Positions 47,977-58,078 of a stretch of 64,000 nucleotides of DNA are shown here, piece after piece. The stretch lies in assembly GCF_005671395.1 (NCBI RefSeq), contig NZ_CP040428.1:5118801-5182800 (forward strand), given 5' to 3'. The position numbers and the translations under genes are program-made. The stretch comes from Jejubacter calystegiae. GTDB taxonomy: Bacteria; Pseudomonadota; Gammaproteobacteria; Enterobacterales; Enterobacteriaceae. Below the pieces are notes generated by a model, which saw only the letters and a program-made list of their open reading frames with translations, made no database searches and had not been told where the DNA came from. The stretch's first letter is position 1, and every line of letters begins with the position of its first letter.

Positions 47977-48525
47977 ATGAATCAACCTGATGAACAGGTC
48001 CTGCTGCTGGATGACAATCTGCGCGTTATCGGGACTGAAGCCAAATCCCGGGTGCACAGCGACCACACGCCCCTGCATCTGGCCTTTTCCAGCTATGTCT
48101 TTAATCAGCGCAACGAGCTGCTGCTGACCCGCCGCGCCCTGAGTAAAAAAGCCTGGCCCGGCGTGTGGACCAATTCGGCCTGTGGACACCCCATGCCGAA
48201 CGAAGAGATGAGCGATGCCGTCAAGCGCCGCTGCCAGTGGGAGCTGGGGCTGACCATTCCACAGCCGCAGCTTATCGATAACGACTATCGTTATTTCGCC
48301 GTCGATGCCAGCGGTATTATCGAAAACGAATACTGCCCGGTCTGGTTTACCCGCACCGATAGCGAACCGCAGCCACGCCCGGACGAAGTGATGGATTACA
48401 GTTGGGTCCCCGTCGATCGCCTGCTGGCAGGCGTTAGCGCCATTCCCGCCGCTTACAGCCCCTGGCTGGTCGGGCAGCTGGCGCGCCCGGCCATCCGCCG
48501 TGCGCTGGAGGCCCTGCCCTTGTAA
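47977..48525 (+). CDS. idi: Isopentenyl-diphosphate isomerase Idi
   Basis: A 182-residue enzyme from ATG 47977 after GCGGAGTAACG. It interconverts isopentenyl and dimethylallyl diphosphate. The catalytic Cys is in TNSACGHPMPNE and the Glu in IIENEYCPVWFT. The Nudix-like region is DAVKRRCQWELGLT. It stands alone between ampH and ygaY, where E. coli has no such gene. Confidence 0.93.
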   Translation: MNQPDEQVLLLDDNLRVIGTEAKSRVHSDHTPLHLAFSSYVFNQRNELLLTRRALSKKAWPGVWTNSACGHPMPNEEMSDAVKRRCQWELGLTIPQPQLIDNDYRYFAVDASGIIENEYCPVWFTRTDSEPQPRPDEVMDYSWVPVDRLLAGVSAIPAAYSPWLVGQLARPAIRRALEALPL

Positions 48526-48644
48526 CGCCAGCCAGGCCGTCGTGTGGCACAATCCGACACCTGAAAACCGTAAGTTCAGGGTGGCAGCGCCGCGAATATT
48601 CACTATTATTGTGCGCTCCATCCCCCATCGAACGCTAAAATCGA

Positions 48645-49829
48645 ATGACCCAACAAGATCGAGGCATTAGCCCCTCGCTGACGCTGCTACTGTCCGTCGC
48701 CACCGGCCTTGCCGTCGCCAGTAACTACTACGCGCAGCCGCTGCTGGACACCATCGCCAGCGCCTTTTCCCTGTCGGTAAACCAGGCCGGTTTTATTGTC
48801 ACCACGGCCCAGTTGGGTTACGCCGCCGGGCTGCTATTCCTGGTACCGCTGGGAGATATGTTTGAACGTCGCAGCCTGATCGTGGCGATGACGCTACTGT
48901 CCGCTGGCGGTATGCTGATCACTGCCCTCAGCCAGAATCTGGCGCTAATGATTCTGGGTACCGCGCTGACCGGGCTGTTTTCGGTGGTCGCGCAGATTCT
49001 GGTCCCCCTTGCTGCAACCCTGGCGGCTCCTGAGCGCCGCGGTCGGGTGGTGGGCACCATTATGAGCGGCCTGCTGCTGGGTATACTGCTGGCGCGCACC
49101 GTGGCGGGCCTGCTGGCAAGCCTTGGGGGCTGGCGTACCGTCTACTGGGTGGCCAGCGCTCTGATGGCGCTGATGGCAGTCGCCCTGTGGCGCGGTCTGC
49201 CGCGGGTGAAAGAGCACAACACCCTGAATTACGGTCAGCTATTGGCCTCCATCTTTAGCCTGTTCGCCCACGATCGCCTGCTGCGTACCCGTGCCCTGCT
49301 GGGTTGCCTGACCTTTGCTAACTTCAGCATCCTCTGGACCTCAATGGCCTTTCTGCTGGCGGCGCCGCCGTTTAACTATTCCGAAGGGATCATCGGCCTT
49401 TTTGGTCTGGCCGGTGCGGCAGGCGCTCTGGGCGCCAGACCGGTCGGCGGGCTGGCCGATAAGGGCAAAGCTCACCTGACCACCAGCGGCGGGCTGCTGC
49501 TGCTACTGCTCTCCTGGGGAGCGATCGCGCTGGGCCAGTGGTCCATCCCCGCACTGATCCTGGGGATTGTGGTACTGGATCTCACCGTTCAGGGGGTACA
49601 TATCACCAACCAGAGCGTGATCTATCATGCACACCCACAGGCGCGTAATCGCCTGACGGCGGGCTATATGACCAGCTACTTTATCGGCGGCGCCGCTGGT
49701 TCGCTGATTTCCGCCAGCGCCTGGCAGCAAGCGGGCTGGAATGGCGTGTGCGGCGCGGGCGCGCTGGTTTCGGTGCTTGGGCTGCTGGTCTGGTGGCACG
49801 GTTACCATCGTCAGGAAAGCGTCACCTGA
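48645..49829 (+). CDS. ygaY: MFS transporter YgaY-like
   Basis: A 394-residue MFS permease with twelve membrane segments, starting ATG 48645. Marks are SNYYAQPLLDTIASAF, VPLGDMFERRSLIVAMTLL and the later ARPVGGLADKGKAHL loop. It is an intact version of the gene that is broken in E. coli K-12 as ygaY. In E. coli it is followed by ygaZH, which are absent here, then mprA. Substrate is unknown. Confidence 0.85.
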   Translation: MTQQDRGISPSLTLLLSVATGLAVASNYYAQPLLDTIASAFSLSVNQAGFIVTTAQLGYAAGLLFLVPLGDMFERRSLIVAMTLLSAGGMLITALSQNLALMILGTALTGLFSVVAQILVPLAATLAAPERRGRVVGTIMSGLLLGILLARTVAGLLASLGGWRTVYWVASALMALMAVALWRGLPRVKEHNTLNYGQLLASIFSLFAHDRLLRTRALLGCLTFANFSILWTSMAFLLAAPPFNYSEGIIGLFGLAGAAGALGARPVGGLADKGKAHLTTSGGLLLLLLSWGAIALGQWSIPALILGIVVLDLTVQGVHITNQSVIYHAHPQARNRLTAGYMTSYFIGGAAGSLISASAWQQAGWNGVCGAGALVSVLGLLVWWHGYHRQESVT

Positions 49830-50239
49830 AGGGACAGGCCGCCGACGTCCACTCAAATTGCGACTGTTAAGGCGGCCTGGAGTTTGCTAATGTAGGCCCT
49901 GTATTTTTATTCAAACATAATGCTTATTACATCCTGGCAGACATATCACACATGGTTCCCCCTTTATTTCAACCTGCTCAGATTAACTTCGTTCTGTATC
50001 CTTCCATTGCACATTTATTCAAAATCATTAGCGATACCTCTGATTATTCCTGGTTTTTCCCCTGAGGACTCCCGCTTTCCCCGGGAGTATGATGTGATGA
50101 AATCGCTGTATGGCGCGCCACTCGCGGCCTGTGCGACCATTCAGGCATCGCCCGTTATCCACACTTAAGAAAATAATACATTTACTTTATTTATCACCGT
50201 CGTTACTATATCTGCTGCAATTAATGAGGTTATGCCCAA
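49830..50239. other. Gene-free region between ygaY and mprA
   Basis: This is where E. coli has ygaZH. I see no remnant of them. An 82-codon frame at 49920 lacks a ribosome binding site and family features. A GC-rich inverted repeat lies near 50067-50086 (ACTCCCG...CGGGAGT). The mprA promoter and MprA site should lie toward 50170-50230, but I cannot pin them. Confidence 0.45.
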
Positions 50240-50770
50240 ATGGATAGTTCGTTTTCGCCCATAGAACAGATGCTTAAGTTTCGTGCCAGCCGTCACGAAG
50301 CTTTTCCCTATCAGGAGATTCTCCTGACTCGTCTTTGCATGCATATGCAAGGAAAGTTGCTGGAAAACCGCAACAAGATGCTGAAGGCTCAGGGAATTAA
50401 CGAGACTTTATTCATGGCGCTGATCACGCTGGAATCTCAGGAAAACCACAGCATTCAGCCGAGTGAGCTGAGCTGCGCGCTGGGCTCTTCCCGCACCAAC
50501 GCCACCCGTATCGCCGACGAGCTGGAAAAGCGCGGCTGGATCGAGCGCCGCGAAAGCGATAACGATCGCCGCTGTCTGCATCTGCATCTTACGCCGAAGG
50601 GCCACGAGTTCCTGAACCAGGTGCTACCGCCGCAGCACAGCTGCCTGCATCACCTTTGGTCGTCGCTCTCCGACAGCGAAAGAAATCAACTTGAGCAGAT
50701 TACCCGTAAGCTACTCACCCGGCTCGACCAGATGGACGAGAAATCCTTTCAACCCGAAGCCATGGACTAA
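50240..50770 (+). CDS. mprA: MarR-family repressor MprA (EmrR)
   Basis: A 176-residue MarR-family repressor, same length as E. coli EmrR. The winged helix is [35 protein letters not shown]. It represses its own operon mprA-emrAB and is released by uncouplers, salicylate and nalidixic acid. emrA follows after a gap of about 140 bases. Confidence 0.95.
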   Translation: MDSSFSPIEQMLKFRASRHEAFPYQEILLTRLCMHMQGKLLENRNKMLKAQGINETLFMALITLESQENHSIQPSELSCALGSSRTNATRIADELEKRGWIERRESDNDRRCLHLHLTPKGHEFLNQVLPPQHSCLHHLWSSLSDSERNQLEQITRKLLTRLDQMDEKSFQPEAMD

Positions 50771-50914
50771 GGCCGGAATAGCTGCGCGCTGAACCCTCGT
50801 TCAGAATAACTGTGTTTTTTACATGCAGGCCAGCACAGCAGTGTGCTGCCCTTTATGGCTAAACGGCCCAGTATTTCGGGCTCCAATAATATAATAAGTA
50901 GAGCGGAGATAAGC

Positions 50915-52087
50915 ATGAGCGCACATGCGGAAACTCAAACGCCACAACAGCCGGCTGGGAAGAAAGGTAAGCGCAAAGTTGCGCTTCTTCTGCTCACCCT
51001 GCTGTTTGTGGTTTTGGCAGTAGCATATGGTATCTGGTGGTTCCTGGTTCTGCGTCACTATGCAGAGACCGACGACGCTTACGTTGCCGGTAATCAGGTG
51101 CAAATTATGTCCCAGGTTTCGGGCAGCGTCACCAAAGTATGGGTGGACGATACCGATTTCGTGAACAAGGGCGACGTCCTGGTGACGCTCGATCCCACTG
51201 ATGCCAGGGAGGCATTTGAAAAGTCGAAGACCGCGCTAGCTAACAGCGTGCGCCAGACCCGTCAGTTAATCATCAACAGCAGACAATATCAGGCCAATAT
51301 CGCGGTGAAACGTACTGCGCTGGCCCAGGCCCAAACCGACCTTAATCGCCGGATTCCGCTGGGCAAAGACAACCTGATCGGCCGTGAAGAGCTGCAACAC
51401 GCGCGTGATTCGGTTGCCAGTGCCCAGTCTCAGCTTGATGCCGCGATAGAGCAGTACAACGCCAATCAGGCGATGATCCTCGATACCCCGCTGGCCGAAC
51501 AGCCCGCCGTGAAACAGGCCGCGACGGAAGTGCGCAACACCTGGCTGGCGCTGGAGCGTACCCGCATCGTTAGCCCGATGACCGGCTACGTCTCACGCCG
51601 TGCCGTGCAGGTTGGCGCGCAGATCGGCACCAGTACCTCGCTGATGGCTATCGTACCCGCCACCGGCCTGTGGGTCGACGCCAACTTTAAAGAGACCCAG
51701 CTCGCCAATATGCGCATCGGCCAACCGGTAACGGTTGTCAGTGATATCTATGGCGATAAGGTGGAGTACAAAGGCAAAGTCGTTGGGCTGGATATGGGGA
51801 CAGGCAGCGCCTTCTCCCTGCTGCCAGCGCAGAACGCGACCGGTAACTGGATCAAGGTGGTTCAGCGCCTGCCAGTGCGTATTGAGCTGGATCAGCAGCA
51901 GCTTAAGCAGTATCCGCTGCGTATCGGCCTTTCTATGCTGGTGAAGGTTAATACCAGCGATAGTCGCGGCCCGATGCTGGCAACCCAGACCCGCAGCAAA
52001 CCCGCTTATGAAAGCGATGCCCGCGAGCTGGCGTTGGCCCCCGTCAATCAGTTGATCGACAACATCATCCGCGCAAACGCGGGCTAA
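50915..52087 (+). CDS. emrA: Membrane fusion protein EmrA
   Basis: A 390-residue protein from ATG 50915 (MSAHAETQTPQQPAGKKGKR) after GGAGATAAGC. One membrane span lies at about 22-46, followed by a lipoyl half (VSGSVTKVWVDDTDFVNKGD), a long coiled-coil hairpin (QTRQLIINSRQYQANI...) and the second lipoyl half (TRIVSPMTGYVSRRAVQVG). It links EmrB to TolC so drugs leave directly across both membranes. Confidence 0.96.
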   Translation: MSAHAETQTPQQPAGKKGKRKVALLLLTLLFVVLAVAYGIWWFLVLRHYAETDDAYVAGNQVQIMSQVSGSVTKVWVDDTDFVNKGDVLVTLDPTDAREAFEKSKTALANSVRQTRQLIINSRQYQANIAVKRTALAQAQTDLNRRIPLGKDNLIGREELQHARDSVASAQSQLDAAIEQYNANQAMILDTPLAEQPAVKQAATEVRNTWLALERTRIVSPMTGYVSRRAVQVGAQIGTSTSLMAIVPATGLWVDANFKETQLANMRIGQPVTVVSDIYGDKVEYKGKVVGLDMGTGSAFSLLPAQNATGNWIKVVQRLPVRIELDQQQLKQYPLRIGLSMLVKVNTSDSRGPMLATQTRSKPAYESDARELALAPVNQLIDNIIRANAG

Positions 52088-52103
52088 CGCGGCGGAGGCA
52101 ACC

Positions 52104-53639
52104 ATGCAACAACAGAAACCGCTGGAGGGAGCGCCGCTGGCCCTGATGACCATCGCGCTGGCGCTGGCGACCTTTATGCAGGTGCTGGACTCCACCATCG
52201 CGAACGTCGCCATCCCGACCATCGCCGGTAACCTTGGCTCATCATTGAGCCAGGGGACCTGGGTTATCACCTCCTTCGGGGTGGCTAACGCCATCTCGAT
52301 TCCGCTGACCGGTTGGCTGGCGAAGCGGGTGGGTGAAGTGAAGCTGTTTCTCTGGTCAACAATCGCCTTTGCCGTCGCCTCATGGGCCTGCGGCGTCTCC
52401 AACAGTCTGGAGATGCTAATCCTGTTCCGCGTGATTCAGGGGGTGGTGGCCGGGCCGCTGATTCCGCTGTCTCAGAGTCTGCTGCTCAGCAACTATCCAC
52501 CCGCTAAACGTAACGTCGCGCTGGCGCTGTGGGCTATGACGGTGATCGTGGCGCCCATCTGCGGCCCGATCCTCGGCGGCTGGATCAGCGATAACTACCA
52601 CTGGGGCTGGATCTTCTTTATTAACGTTCCCATCGGGATTATCGTAGTGCTGATGACGCTCCAGACCCTGCGCGGGCGGGAGACCAGAACCGAACGTCGC
52701 CCCATCGACGGTATCGGCCTGGGTCTGCTGATACTGGGCATTGGTAGCCTGCAGGTGATGCTGGACCGCGGTAAAGAGCTGGACTGGTTTAACTCCACCG
52801 AGATTATCGTACTGACGATTGTGGCGGTGGTGGCGATCAGTTTCCTGATTGTCTGGGAGCTGACCGACAAGAATCCCATTGTCGATCTGTCGCTATTCAA
52901 GAGTCACAACTTCACCATCGGCTGCCTGTGTATCAGTCTTGCCTATATGCTCCACTTCGGCAGTATCGTGCTGCTACCACAGCTGCTACAGGAAGTGTAC
53001 GGCTATACCGCCACCTGGGCGGGGCTGGCCTCGGCGCCAATTGGCATTATTCCGGTGCTCCTGTCGCCGCTGATTGGGCGCTTCGCTCATAAGCTCGATA
53101 TGCGCCAGCTGGTGACCTTCAGCTTTATTATGTACGCGGTCTGTTTCTACTGGCGCGCCTGGACTTTCGAGCCGGGTATGGATTTTGGCGCTTCGGCGTG
53201 GCCTCAGTTTATTCAGGGTTTTGCAGTAGCCTGCTTCTTTATGCCGCTGACCACCATCACTCTTTCCGGCCTGCCTCCGGAGCGTCTGGCCGCGGCATCA
53301 AGCCTGTCTAACTTTTCCCGAACCCTGGCGGGCTCCATTGGTACCTCCATCACCACCACCATGTGGACCAACCGCGAGTCGATGCACCACGCCCAGTTAA
53401 CGGAGTCGGTCACACCCTACAACCCGAGCGCCCAGGCGATGTACGACCAACTACAGGGCATGGGGATGAGCCATCAGCAGGCTTCCGGCTGGATAGCCCA
53501 GCAGATCACCAATCAGGGGCTGATTATCTCCGCCAATGAGATCTTCTGGGCCTCCGCCGGTATCTTTGTGCTACTGCTGGGGCTGATTTGGTTCGCCCGA
53601 CCACCGTTCAGCGGCGGCGGCAGCGGCGGCGCCCACTAA
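52104..53639 (+). CDS. emrB: Multidrug efflux MFS transporter EmrB
   Basis: A 511-residue, fourteen-span MFS transporter starting MQQQKPLEGAPLALMTIALA. Motifs are VLDSTIANVAIPTIAGNL, WLAKRVGEVKLFLW, and the motif C-type WAMTVIVAPICGPILGGWISD of antiporters. It exports uncouplers, nalidixic acid and thiolactomycin with protons. It lies 16 bases after emrA and ends the operon at a strong terminator. Confidence 0.96.
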   Translation: MQQQKPLEGAPLALMTIALALATFMQVLDSTIANVAIPTIAGNLGSSLSQGTWVITSFGVANAISIPLTGWLAKRVGEVKLFLWSTIAFAVASWACGVSNSLEMLILFRVIQGVVAGPLIPLSQSLLLSNYPPAKRNVALALWAMTVIVAPICGPILGGWISDNYHWGWIFFINVPIGIIVVLMTLQTLRGRETRTERRPIDGIGLGLLILGIGSLQVMLDRGKELDWFNSTEIIVLTIVAVVAISFLIVWELTDKNPIVDLSLFKSHNFTIGCLCISLAYMLHFGSIVLLPQLLQEVYGYTATWAGLASAPIGIIPVLLSPLIGRFAHKLDMRQLVTFSFIMYAVCFYWRAWTFEPGMDFGASAWPQFIQGFAVACFFMPLTTITLSGLPPERLAAASSLSNFSRTLAGSIGTSITTTMWTNRESMHHAQLTESVTPYNPSAQAMYDQLQGMGMSHQQASGWIAQQITNQGLIISANEIFWASAGIFVLLLGLIWFARPPFSGGGSGGAH

Positions 53640-53652
53640 CCCACCACGAAAA

Positions 53653-53677
53653 AAAGGGAGCCTTTATGGCTCCCTTT
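53653..53677. terminator. Bidirectional terminator between emrB and luxS
   Basis: AAAGGGAGCC, loop TTTAT, GGCTCCCTTT, with A and T tracts on either side, so it can stop transcripts from both convergent genes. Confidence 0.88.
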
Positions 53678-53703
53678 CTCTTTGCGACAGCGTTAGCATT
53701 ACG

Positions 53704-54219
53704 CTAGATATGCAGCTCCTGCAGCTTCTCTTTCGGCAGCGCAAGCTCATCGTTACTGTTGACCTGAACGTCGCGATCGAGGATATGACGAGCAATCTCC
53801 TGCGCTTCATCCAGCGAGTGCATCTGGTAAGTACCGCACTGGTAAACATTAAGTTCCGGGATCTGATTCTGATCCTGCACTTTTAGCACATCGGCCATCG
53901 CCGCTTTCCATGCTCCGGCTACCCGCTGCTCACCCGGCGTACCAATCAGGCTCATATAAAAACCGGTGCGGCAGCCCATTGGCGAGATATCGATAATCTC
54001 CACGCCGTTGCCGTTCAGGTGATTACGCATAAAGCCGGCGAACAGGTGCTCCAGGGTGTGGATCCCTTTTTCCGGCATCACTTCCTTATTGGGCACGCAA
54101 AAGCGCAGGTCAAACACGGTGATAGTATCGCCATGCGGTGTGTTCATAGTCTTGGCTACGCGCACCGCCGGCGCCCCCATACGGGTGTGGTCGACTGTGA
54201 AGCTATCCAACAACGGCAT
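53704..54219 (-). CDS. luxS: S-ribosylhomocysteine lyase LuxS
   Basis: A 171-residue enzyme starting [20 protein letters not shown]. It cleaves S-ribosylhomocysteine to homocysteine and DPD, the precursor of autoinducer 2. The metal ligands are in [20 protein letters not shown] sequence (HTLEH) and the Cys of [12 protein letters not shown]. It is preceded by GGAGGTGACC. Confidence 0.96.
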   Translation of the reverse strand: MPLLDSFTVDHTRMGAPAVRVAKTMNTPHGDTITVFDLRFCVPNKEVMPEKGIHTLEHLFAGFMRNHLNGNGVEIIDISPMGCRTGFYMSLIGTPGEQRVAGAWKAAMADVLKVQDQNQIPELNVYQCGTYQMHSLDEAQEIARHILDRDVQVNSNDELALPKEKLQELHI

Positions 54220-54259
54220 CTGGTCACCTCCGATTAGTGATTTTTTTTGAAATTAACTG

Positions 54260-54285
54260 AACTATTCGTTCCTGCGCGAGTCTGA
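54260..54285 (+). promoter_or_regulatory. Sigma-E promoter of micA
   Basis: GAACTA at about 54260-54265 and TCTGA at 54281-54285, with a start seven bases later at 54292. This fits the sigma-E pattern (GGAACTT ... TCTGA) and the known control of micA by envelope stress. Confidence 0.72.
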
Positions 54286-54291
54286 ATCTAT

Positions 54292-54369
54292 GAAAGACGC
54301 GCATTTGTTATCATCATCCCTGTCATCAGAGATGAACGTTTGGCCACAATGATGTGGCCATTTTCTTTT
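54292..54369 (+). ncRNA. micA: Small RNA MicA
   Basis: The sequence starts GAAAGACGCGCATTTGTTAT and ends with the terminator hairpin TGGCCACA-ATGA-TGTGGCCA followed by TTTTCTTTT, closely matching E. coli MicA in the same place between luxS and gshA and on the opposite strand. MicA is an Hfq-dependent sigma-E sRNA that blocks ompA and other outer-membrane mRNAs. The 5' seed region is unchanged by eye. The loop of the terminator stem differs. Confidence 0.92.
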
Positions 54370-55929
54370 CTACCCTTCCTGATGAGCCAGCCAGCTTGTA
54401 AACGGCTCAGTATCCGCCGCCTCAATATCCCGCTGACGACGCCAGGATGCATCACGCTCCTGCTCAAACTCTTTTTCGCTCAGCACCGACAGGGGCTCCT
54501 GACTCAGCATAGTACGATACTGGTCAGCCAGCACGCGGCCAGCGCCGCCAATTCCCTGTTCCAGCATCAGATCCAGAGTGCGGGCCGAAAAGGTCAACGA
54601 CGGATCTTCAAAGCAGGCCACCAGACTATCGCAAACGGTGCAATAAGCATCGCCGCCGTTAACGCCATCCAGCGTCTGTGCCACGCGCCGCAGATCGCGG
54701 AACAAATTCTTACCGACCTGCTCCAGCGGGAACTGCGCGGTTTCGCAGCCAATTCCCAGCGTCAGCCCCGGACGACGCCCTTCCAGAATCACCCGATTCC
54801 AGTTACCCCGGGTGCACTGTAGTTCGGCGCTGCTCATCTCCGGCGCATCCGCCAGTGCGCACCAGACCATAAACAGATCCAGGAAACGCACCTGCTGTTC
54901 ATCGACGCCAATCGGCGAGAAGGGGTTGATATCCAGGGAGCGGACTTCGATATACTCTACCCCGCCACGCAGTAGCGCGTTAGAGGGGGACTCACCGCTG
55001 CGGGTCACCCGCTTGGGACGGATCGGCGCATAGAGTTCGTTTTCAATCTGCAGCACGTTGGTATTAAGCTGCAGCAGCTTACCGTCTTTTTCAAGACCGA
55101 TACGGGCAAACTCTTCAGAAGGCGTCCTGATGGCCTGTTTCAGGCCAGCGACGTAGCTATCGAGGTTGTTAAAGGTAATACCCAGACTGCTCTGCGACTT
55201 ATTGGTGTAACCCAGATCGCTCAGACGCAGGGAGGTTCCGTATGGCAAATAGAACATTCCGTTGTCAGTCTTTTCAAAAGGCAGCGTCTGTGGCTTACCC
55301 TGCAGGAACGACGAGCAAATAGCCGGTGAAGCGCCAAACAGGAACGGAATCACCCAGCCGAAGCGGTAATAGTTGCGGATCAACCGGAAATAGCCTGCCG
55401 AGATAGCCGCCTTACCGCTCTGAGCGTCTTCTACGCCATCCCTGGCCTGCCAGAAGGCCAGCGGCAGTGAAAAGTTATAGTGCACGCCGGAAATGGTCTG
55501 CATCAACGCGCCATAGCGGTTCTTCAACCCTTCACGGTACAGCGTTTTCATACGACCGATATTCGAGCTGCCAAACTGCGCCAGTTCAATATCCAGACCG
55601 TTATCGATAAAACAGGGCATGCTGAACGGCCACATGCGCTCGTCGCCGATATTACGCGCCACGTAGCGATGAATGTCGCGCATAAAGGTCAGCATATGAT
55701 CGATATCACCATCGACCGGCGTGATGAATTCCAGGAGGGCTTCCGCGAAATCCGTCGTAATCCACTTATGCGTCAGCGCCGCGCCAAGATGTTCCGGGTG
55801 TCCGGTGGTTGCCAGATGGCCGTCTGGCGTAACGCGTAGCGTTTCGCGCTCCAGACCGCGGTTAATGCCGCGCAGTGCCTGTGGATGAGACTCCAGCCAG
55901 GACAGCGCCTGTGATACGTCCGGGATCAA
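54370..55929 (-). CDS. gshA: Glutamate-cysteine ligase GshA
   Basis: A 519-residue enzyme from a TTG start at 55929, as in E. coli; GGGAGGTCAAT precedes it. It joins glutamate to cysteine in the first step of glutathione synthesis. Blocks include [49 protein letters not shown] and [17 protein letters not shown]. Its stop is next to the 3' end of micA on the other strand. Confidence 0.95.
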   Translation of the reverse strand: MIPDVSQALSWLESHPQALRGINRGLERETLRVTPDGHLATTGHPEHLGAALTHKWITTDFAEALLEFITPVDGDIDHMLTFMRDIHRYVARNIGDERMWPFSMPCFIDNGLDIELAQFGSSNIGRMKTLYREGLKNRYGALMQTISGVHYNFSLPLAFWQARDGVEDAQSGKAAISAGYFRLIRNYYRFGWVIPFLFGASPAICSSFLQGKPQTLPFEKTDNGMFYLPYGTSLRLSDLGYTNKSQSSLGITFNNLDSYVAGLKQAIRTPSEEFARIGLEKDGKLLQLNTNVLQIENELYAPIRPKRVTRSGESPSNALLRGGVEYIEVRSLDINPFSPIGVDEQQVRFLDLFMVWCALADAPEMSSAELQCTRGNWNRVILEGRRPGLTLGIGCETAQFPLEQVGKNLFRDLRRVAQTLDGVNGGDAYCTVCDSLVACFEDPSLTFSARTLDLMLEQGIGGAGRVLADQYRTMLSQEPLSVLSEKEFEQERDASWRRQRDIEAADTEPFTSWLAHQEG

Positions 55930-56036
55930 ATTGACCTCCCGCCTGTAGAAAACATTTTTATTAAGCATAATTGTACTGGTTGACGATTCGGTGCGCCGCC
56001 TTTCAGCTCATCACCGGGCCTCACTCAAACAACCAA

Positions 56037-56465
56037 TTAGTGCCACCAGCTTATCCCCTGCAGGGTGATCGCCGCCACTAACGCGTAACGTAACGCCTTG
56101 CCGAGACATAAGAAAAAGAGCGCCGGCCCCCAGGCCAGACGCAACCATCCCGCCAGCAGACAGAGTAAATCCCCGACTACCGGTGCCCAACTCAGGAGCA
56201 GCGCCGCTGGCCCAAAGCGCTGGAGCCAGCCCTGCGCGCGTTCCCGCCAGCGCGACTGCGTCCGCAAGGGAAACAGCCGCCCCAAAATAAAATTAGTCGC
56301 GCCCCCCAGGCTGTTGCCCAGGGTCGCGACCGCCACCAGCATCAGAGGCGAACTCTTTTCCGCCAGCAGCAACGCCACCAGTAACGCTTCTGAATTACCG
56401 GGCAGCAGCGTAGCGCTCAGAAAGCTGCCGCTAAACAGCGAGAATAGCGCCAGCGCGTCACTCAC
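56037..56465 (-). CDS. yqaA: DedA-like membrane protein YqaA
   Basis: A 142-residue SNARE-associated/DedA-type membrane protein with about four spans. Marks are GNSEALLVALLLAEKS, TLGNSLGGATNFILGRLFP and FGPAALLLSWAPVVGDLLCLLAG, the last being the G-x-x-x-P(V)-xGD motif of the family. It overlaps yqaB by four bases (ATGA), so the two are coupled. Function is probably lipid-related, but not known. Confidence 0.92.
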   Translation of the reverse strand: MSDALALFSLFSGSFLSATLLPGNSEALLVALLLAEKSSPLMLVAVATLGNSLGGATNFILGRLFPLRTQSRWRERAQGWLQRFGPAALLLSWAPVVGDLLCLLAGWLRLAWGPALFFLCLGKALRYALVAAITLQGISWWH

Positions 56466-57028
56466 TGTTGGCGAACATCCACCGCATCCATCCCCGCGGC
56501 AGCGGCGGCCTGAAGGCCAAAATCCGCATCCTCAAACACTACGCACTTCTCAGGCGCCACCCCCATCAGGGACGCGCAGCGCAAAAAGGTGTCAGGAGCG
56601 GGTTTCGGGTGGCTGACGTGATCGGCCGCGACCACCGCCGTAAAGTACTGACGCAGCCCCAGACGGGTTAGCAGCATTTCTGCAAGATGGCTGTCGCTAC
56701 CGGTACCTACAGCCATGGGGCGACGTCCATACCACGTCTTCACCACCTCAACCAGCGGCAACGGCTGCACCCTTTCCGGCAGCATCTGGCTGACCAGCGC
56801 CGTCTTTTCAGCGGCCAGGCGGTGAGGATCGAGTTCAGCGTGATTCATTTCAATAATATGCCGGGCTATCTGCCAGACAGGCGCACCATTGAGCGCCACC
56901 ACGGACTGCTCGTCAAAATGCATTCCGTAGCCTTTCAATACTTCCCGCCAGGCCAGGCGGTGCGTTGGCTCAGAATCAAGGATGGTGCCATCCATGTCGA
57001 AAATCAGCCCTTCATAGCGATCGTACAT
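56462..57028 (-). CDS. yqaB: HAD-like phosphatase YqaB
   Basis: A 188-residue HAD hydrolase with nucleophile motif FDMDGTILDSEPTH, motif II VGTGSD, a Lys in HPKPAPDTFL, and motif IV FEDADFGLQAA. E. coli YqaB removes phosphate from fructose-1-phosphate and 6-phosphogluconate. It is followed by yqaA with a four-base overlap and preceded by the tRNA cluster. Confidence 0.94.
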   Translation of the reverse strand: MYDRYEGLIFDMDGTILDSEPTHRLAWREVLKGYGMHFDEQSVVALNGAPVWQIARHIIEMNHAELDPHRLAAEKTALVSQMLPERVQPLPLVEVVKTWYGRRPMAVGTGSDSHLAEMLLTRLGLRQYFTAVVAADHVSHPKPAPDTFLRCASLMGVAPEKCVVFEDADFGLQAAAAAGMDAVDVRQQ

Positions 57029-57180
57029 CCAGCCCCCGCACCGGAAAATGACAGGCTGTTACTTTATCGTAAACGACCGGGGATGTCGCTAATTGCAGAT
57101 GGAATAATAACGGGTGTGATGAAAGTTCAGACGCTAAAAAGCAGAAATGGACAAAATACAGATAGTGGGGAGCGGAAACG

Positions 57181-57208
57181 AAAAAACGCGGCCTGAAGCC
57201 GCGTTTTT
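57181..57208 (-). terminator. Terminator of the tRNA operon
   Basis: ACGCGGC and GCCGCGT form the stem, with A5-6 and T5 on the two sides. It lies past the last tRNA-like repeat on the minus strand and should end that transcript. Confidence 0.85.
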
Positions 57209-57213
57209 CAATA

Positions 57214-57350
57214 TGGTGCATCCGGAAGGATTATTCGGCTTCGCCTCACCCTGTCGGGCCGTCACCTGTCGGTGATGTTATCCTTCCTCGTGCCTGCGGC
57301 TATCACCGCGCTTTCAATAATGACGTCATCACTGACGACACTATGCAATA
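57214..57350 (-). repeat. 137-base tRNA-linked repeat, copy 1
   Basis: It begins (plus strand) with the last 19 bases of tRNA-Arg (TGGTGCATCCGGAAGGATT) and continues with a unique spacer (ATTCGGCTTCGCC...GACACTATGCAATA). A second copy with a few differences is at 57942-58078. Each is followed on the plus strand by a full tRNA-Arg. The layout recalls the rtT repeats of the tyrT operon. Confidence 0.85.
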
Positions 57351-57427
57351 TGGTGCATCCGGAAGGATTCGAACCTTCGACCGCTCGGTTCGTAGCCGAG
57401 TACTCTATCCAGCTGAGCTACGGATGC
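57351..57427 (-). tRNA. tRNA-Arg (anticodon ACG)
   Basis: A 77-base gene with CCA encoded. The anticodon arm is CTCGGCTACGAACCGAG, anticodon ACG, where the A is normally changed to inosine by TadA. The T arm is AGGTTCGAATCCT. This is the promoter-distal copy in the cluster. Confidence 0.97.
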
Positions 57428-57499
57428 GCAGAATAACTTGTGCGCTAAGTCTGTTTTGACTTAACCAATGCCATCGTAATCTGACAACACTGAAGAAGA

Positions 57500-57576
57500 T
57501 GGTGCATCCGGAAGGATTCGAACCTTCGACCGCTCGGTTCGTAGCCGAGTACTCTATCCAGCTGAGCTACGGATGC
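57500..57576 (-). tRNA. tRNA-Arg (anticodon ACG)
   Basis: Same sequence as the other Arg genes in the cluster, 77 bases with CCA. The spacer to the next gene is about 70 bases and contains a TTAAGC repeat. Confidence 0.97.
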
Positions 57577-57646
57577 ACAGAATAACTTATGCGTTAAGCT
57601 GCTTTAGCTTAACTAACGCCGTCTTACCTGACAACATCGAGAAGAG

Positions 57647-57723
57647 TGGTGCATCCGGAAGGATTCGAACCTTCGACCGCTCGGTTCGTAGCCGAGTACT
57701 CTATCCAGCTGAGCTACGGATGC
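57647..57723 (-). tRNA. tRNA-Arg (anticodon ACG)
   Basis: Identical 77-base copy with CCA. The spacer between this and the next copy is the same as the one on its other side, a sign of recent tandem duplication. Confidence 0.97.
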
Positions 57724-57793
57724 ATAGAATAACTTATGCGTTAAGCTGCTTTAGCTTAACTAACGCCGTCTTACCTGACAACATCGAGAAGAG

Positions 57794-57870
57794 TGGTGCA
57801 TCCGGAAGGATTCGAACCTTCGACCGCTCGGTTCGTAGCCGAGTACTCTATCCAGCTGAGCTACGGATGC
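57794..57870 (-). tRNA. tRNA-Arg (anticodon ACG)
   Basis: Identical 77-base copy with CCA, lying between the tandem array and the second 137-base repeat. Confidence 0.97.
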
Positions 57871-57941
57871 ACAGAATTACTTGTGCGCTAAGCCTGCTTT
57901 GACTTAGCTAATGCCGTCGTACCTGACAACACTGAAGAAGA

Positions 57942-58078
57942 TGGTGCATCCGGAAGGATTATTCGGCTTCGCCTTACCCTGTCGGGCCGTCAACTGATGG
58001 TGACGTTATCCTTCCTTGTGCCTGCAGCTATCGCCGCGCTTTCAGTAATGACGTCATCGCTGACGACACTATGCAATA
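57942..58078 (-). repeat. 137-base tRNA-linked repeat, copy 2
   Basis: Again it starts with the 19-base 3' end of tRNA-Arg and repeats copy 1 at 57214 with scattered changes (for example CTTACCC for CTCACCC, TGATGG for TGTCGG). The differences are few, so the two share a recent origin. Confidence 0.85.

Noticed and set aside
49920..50168. 82-codon frame before mprA
   Set aside because: No ribosome binding site, no known family, and it lies in regulatory DNA upstream of mprA.
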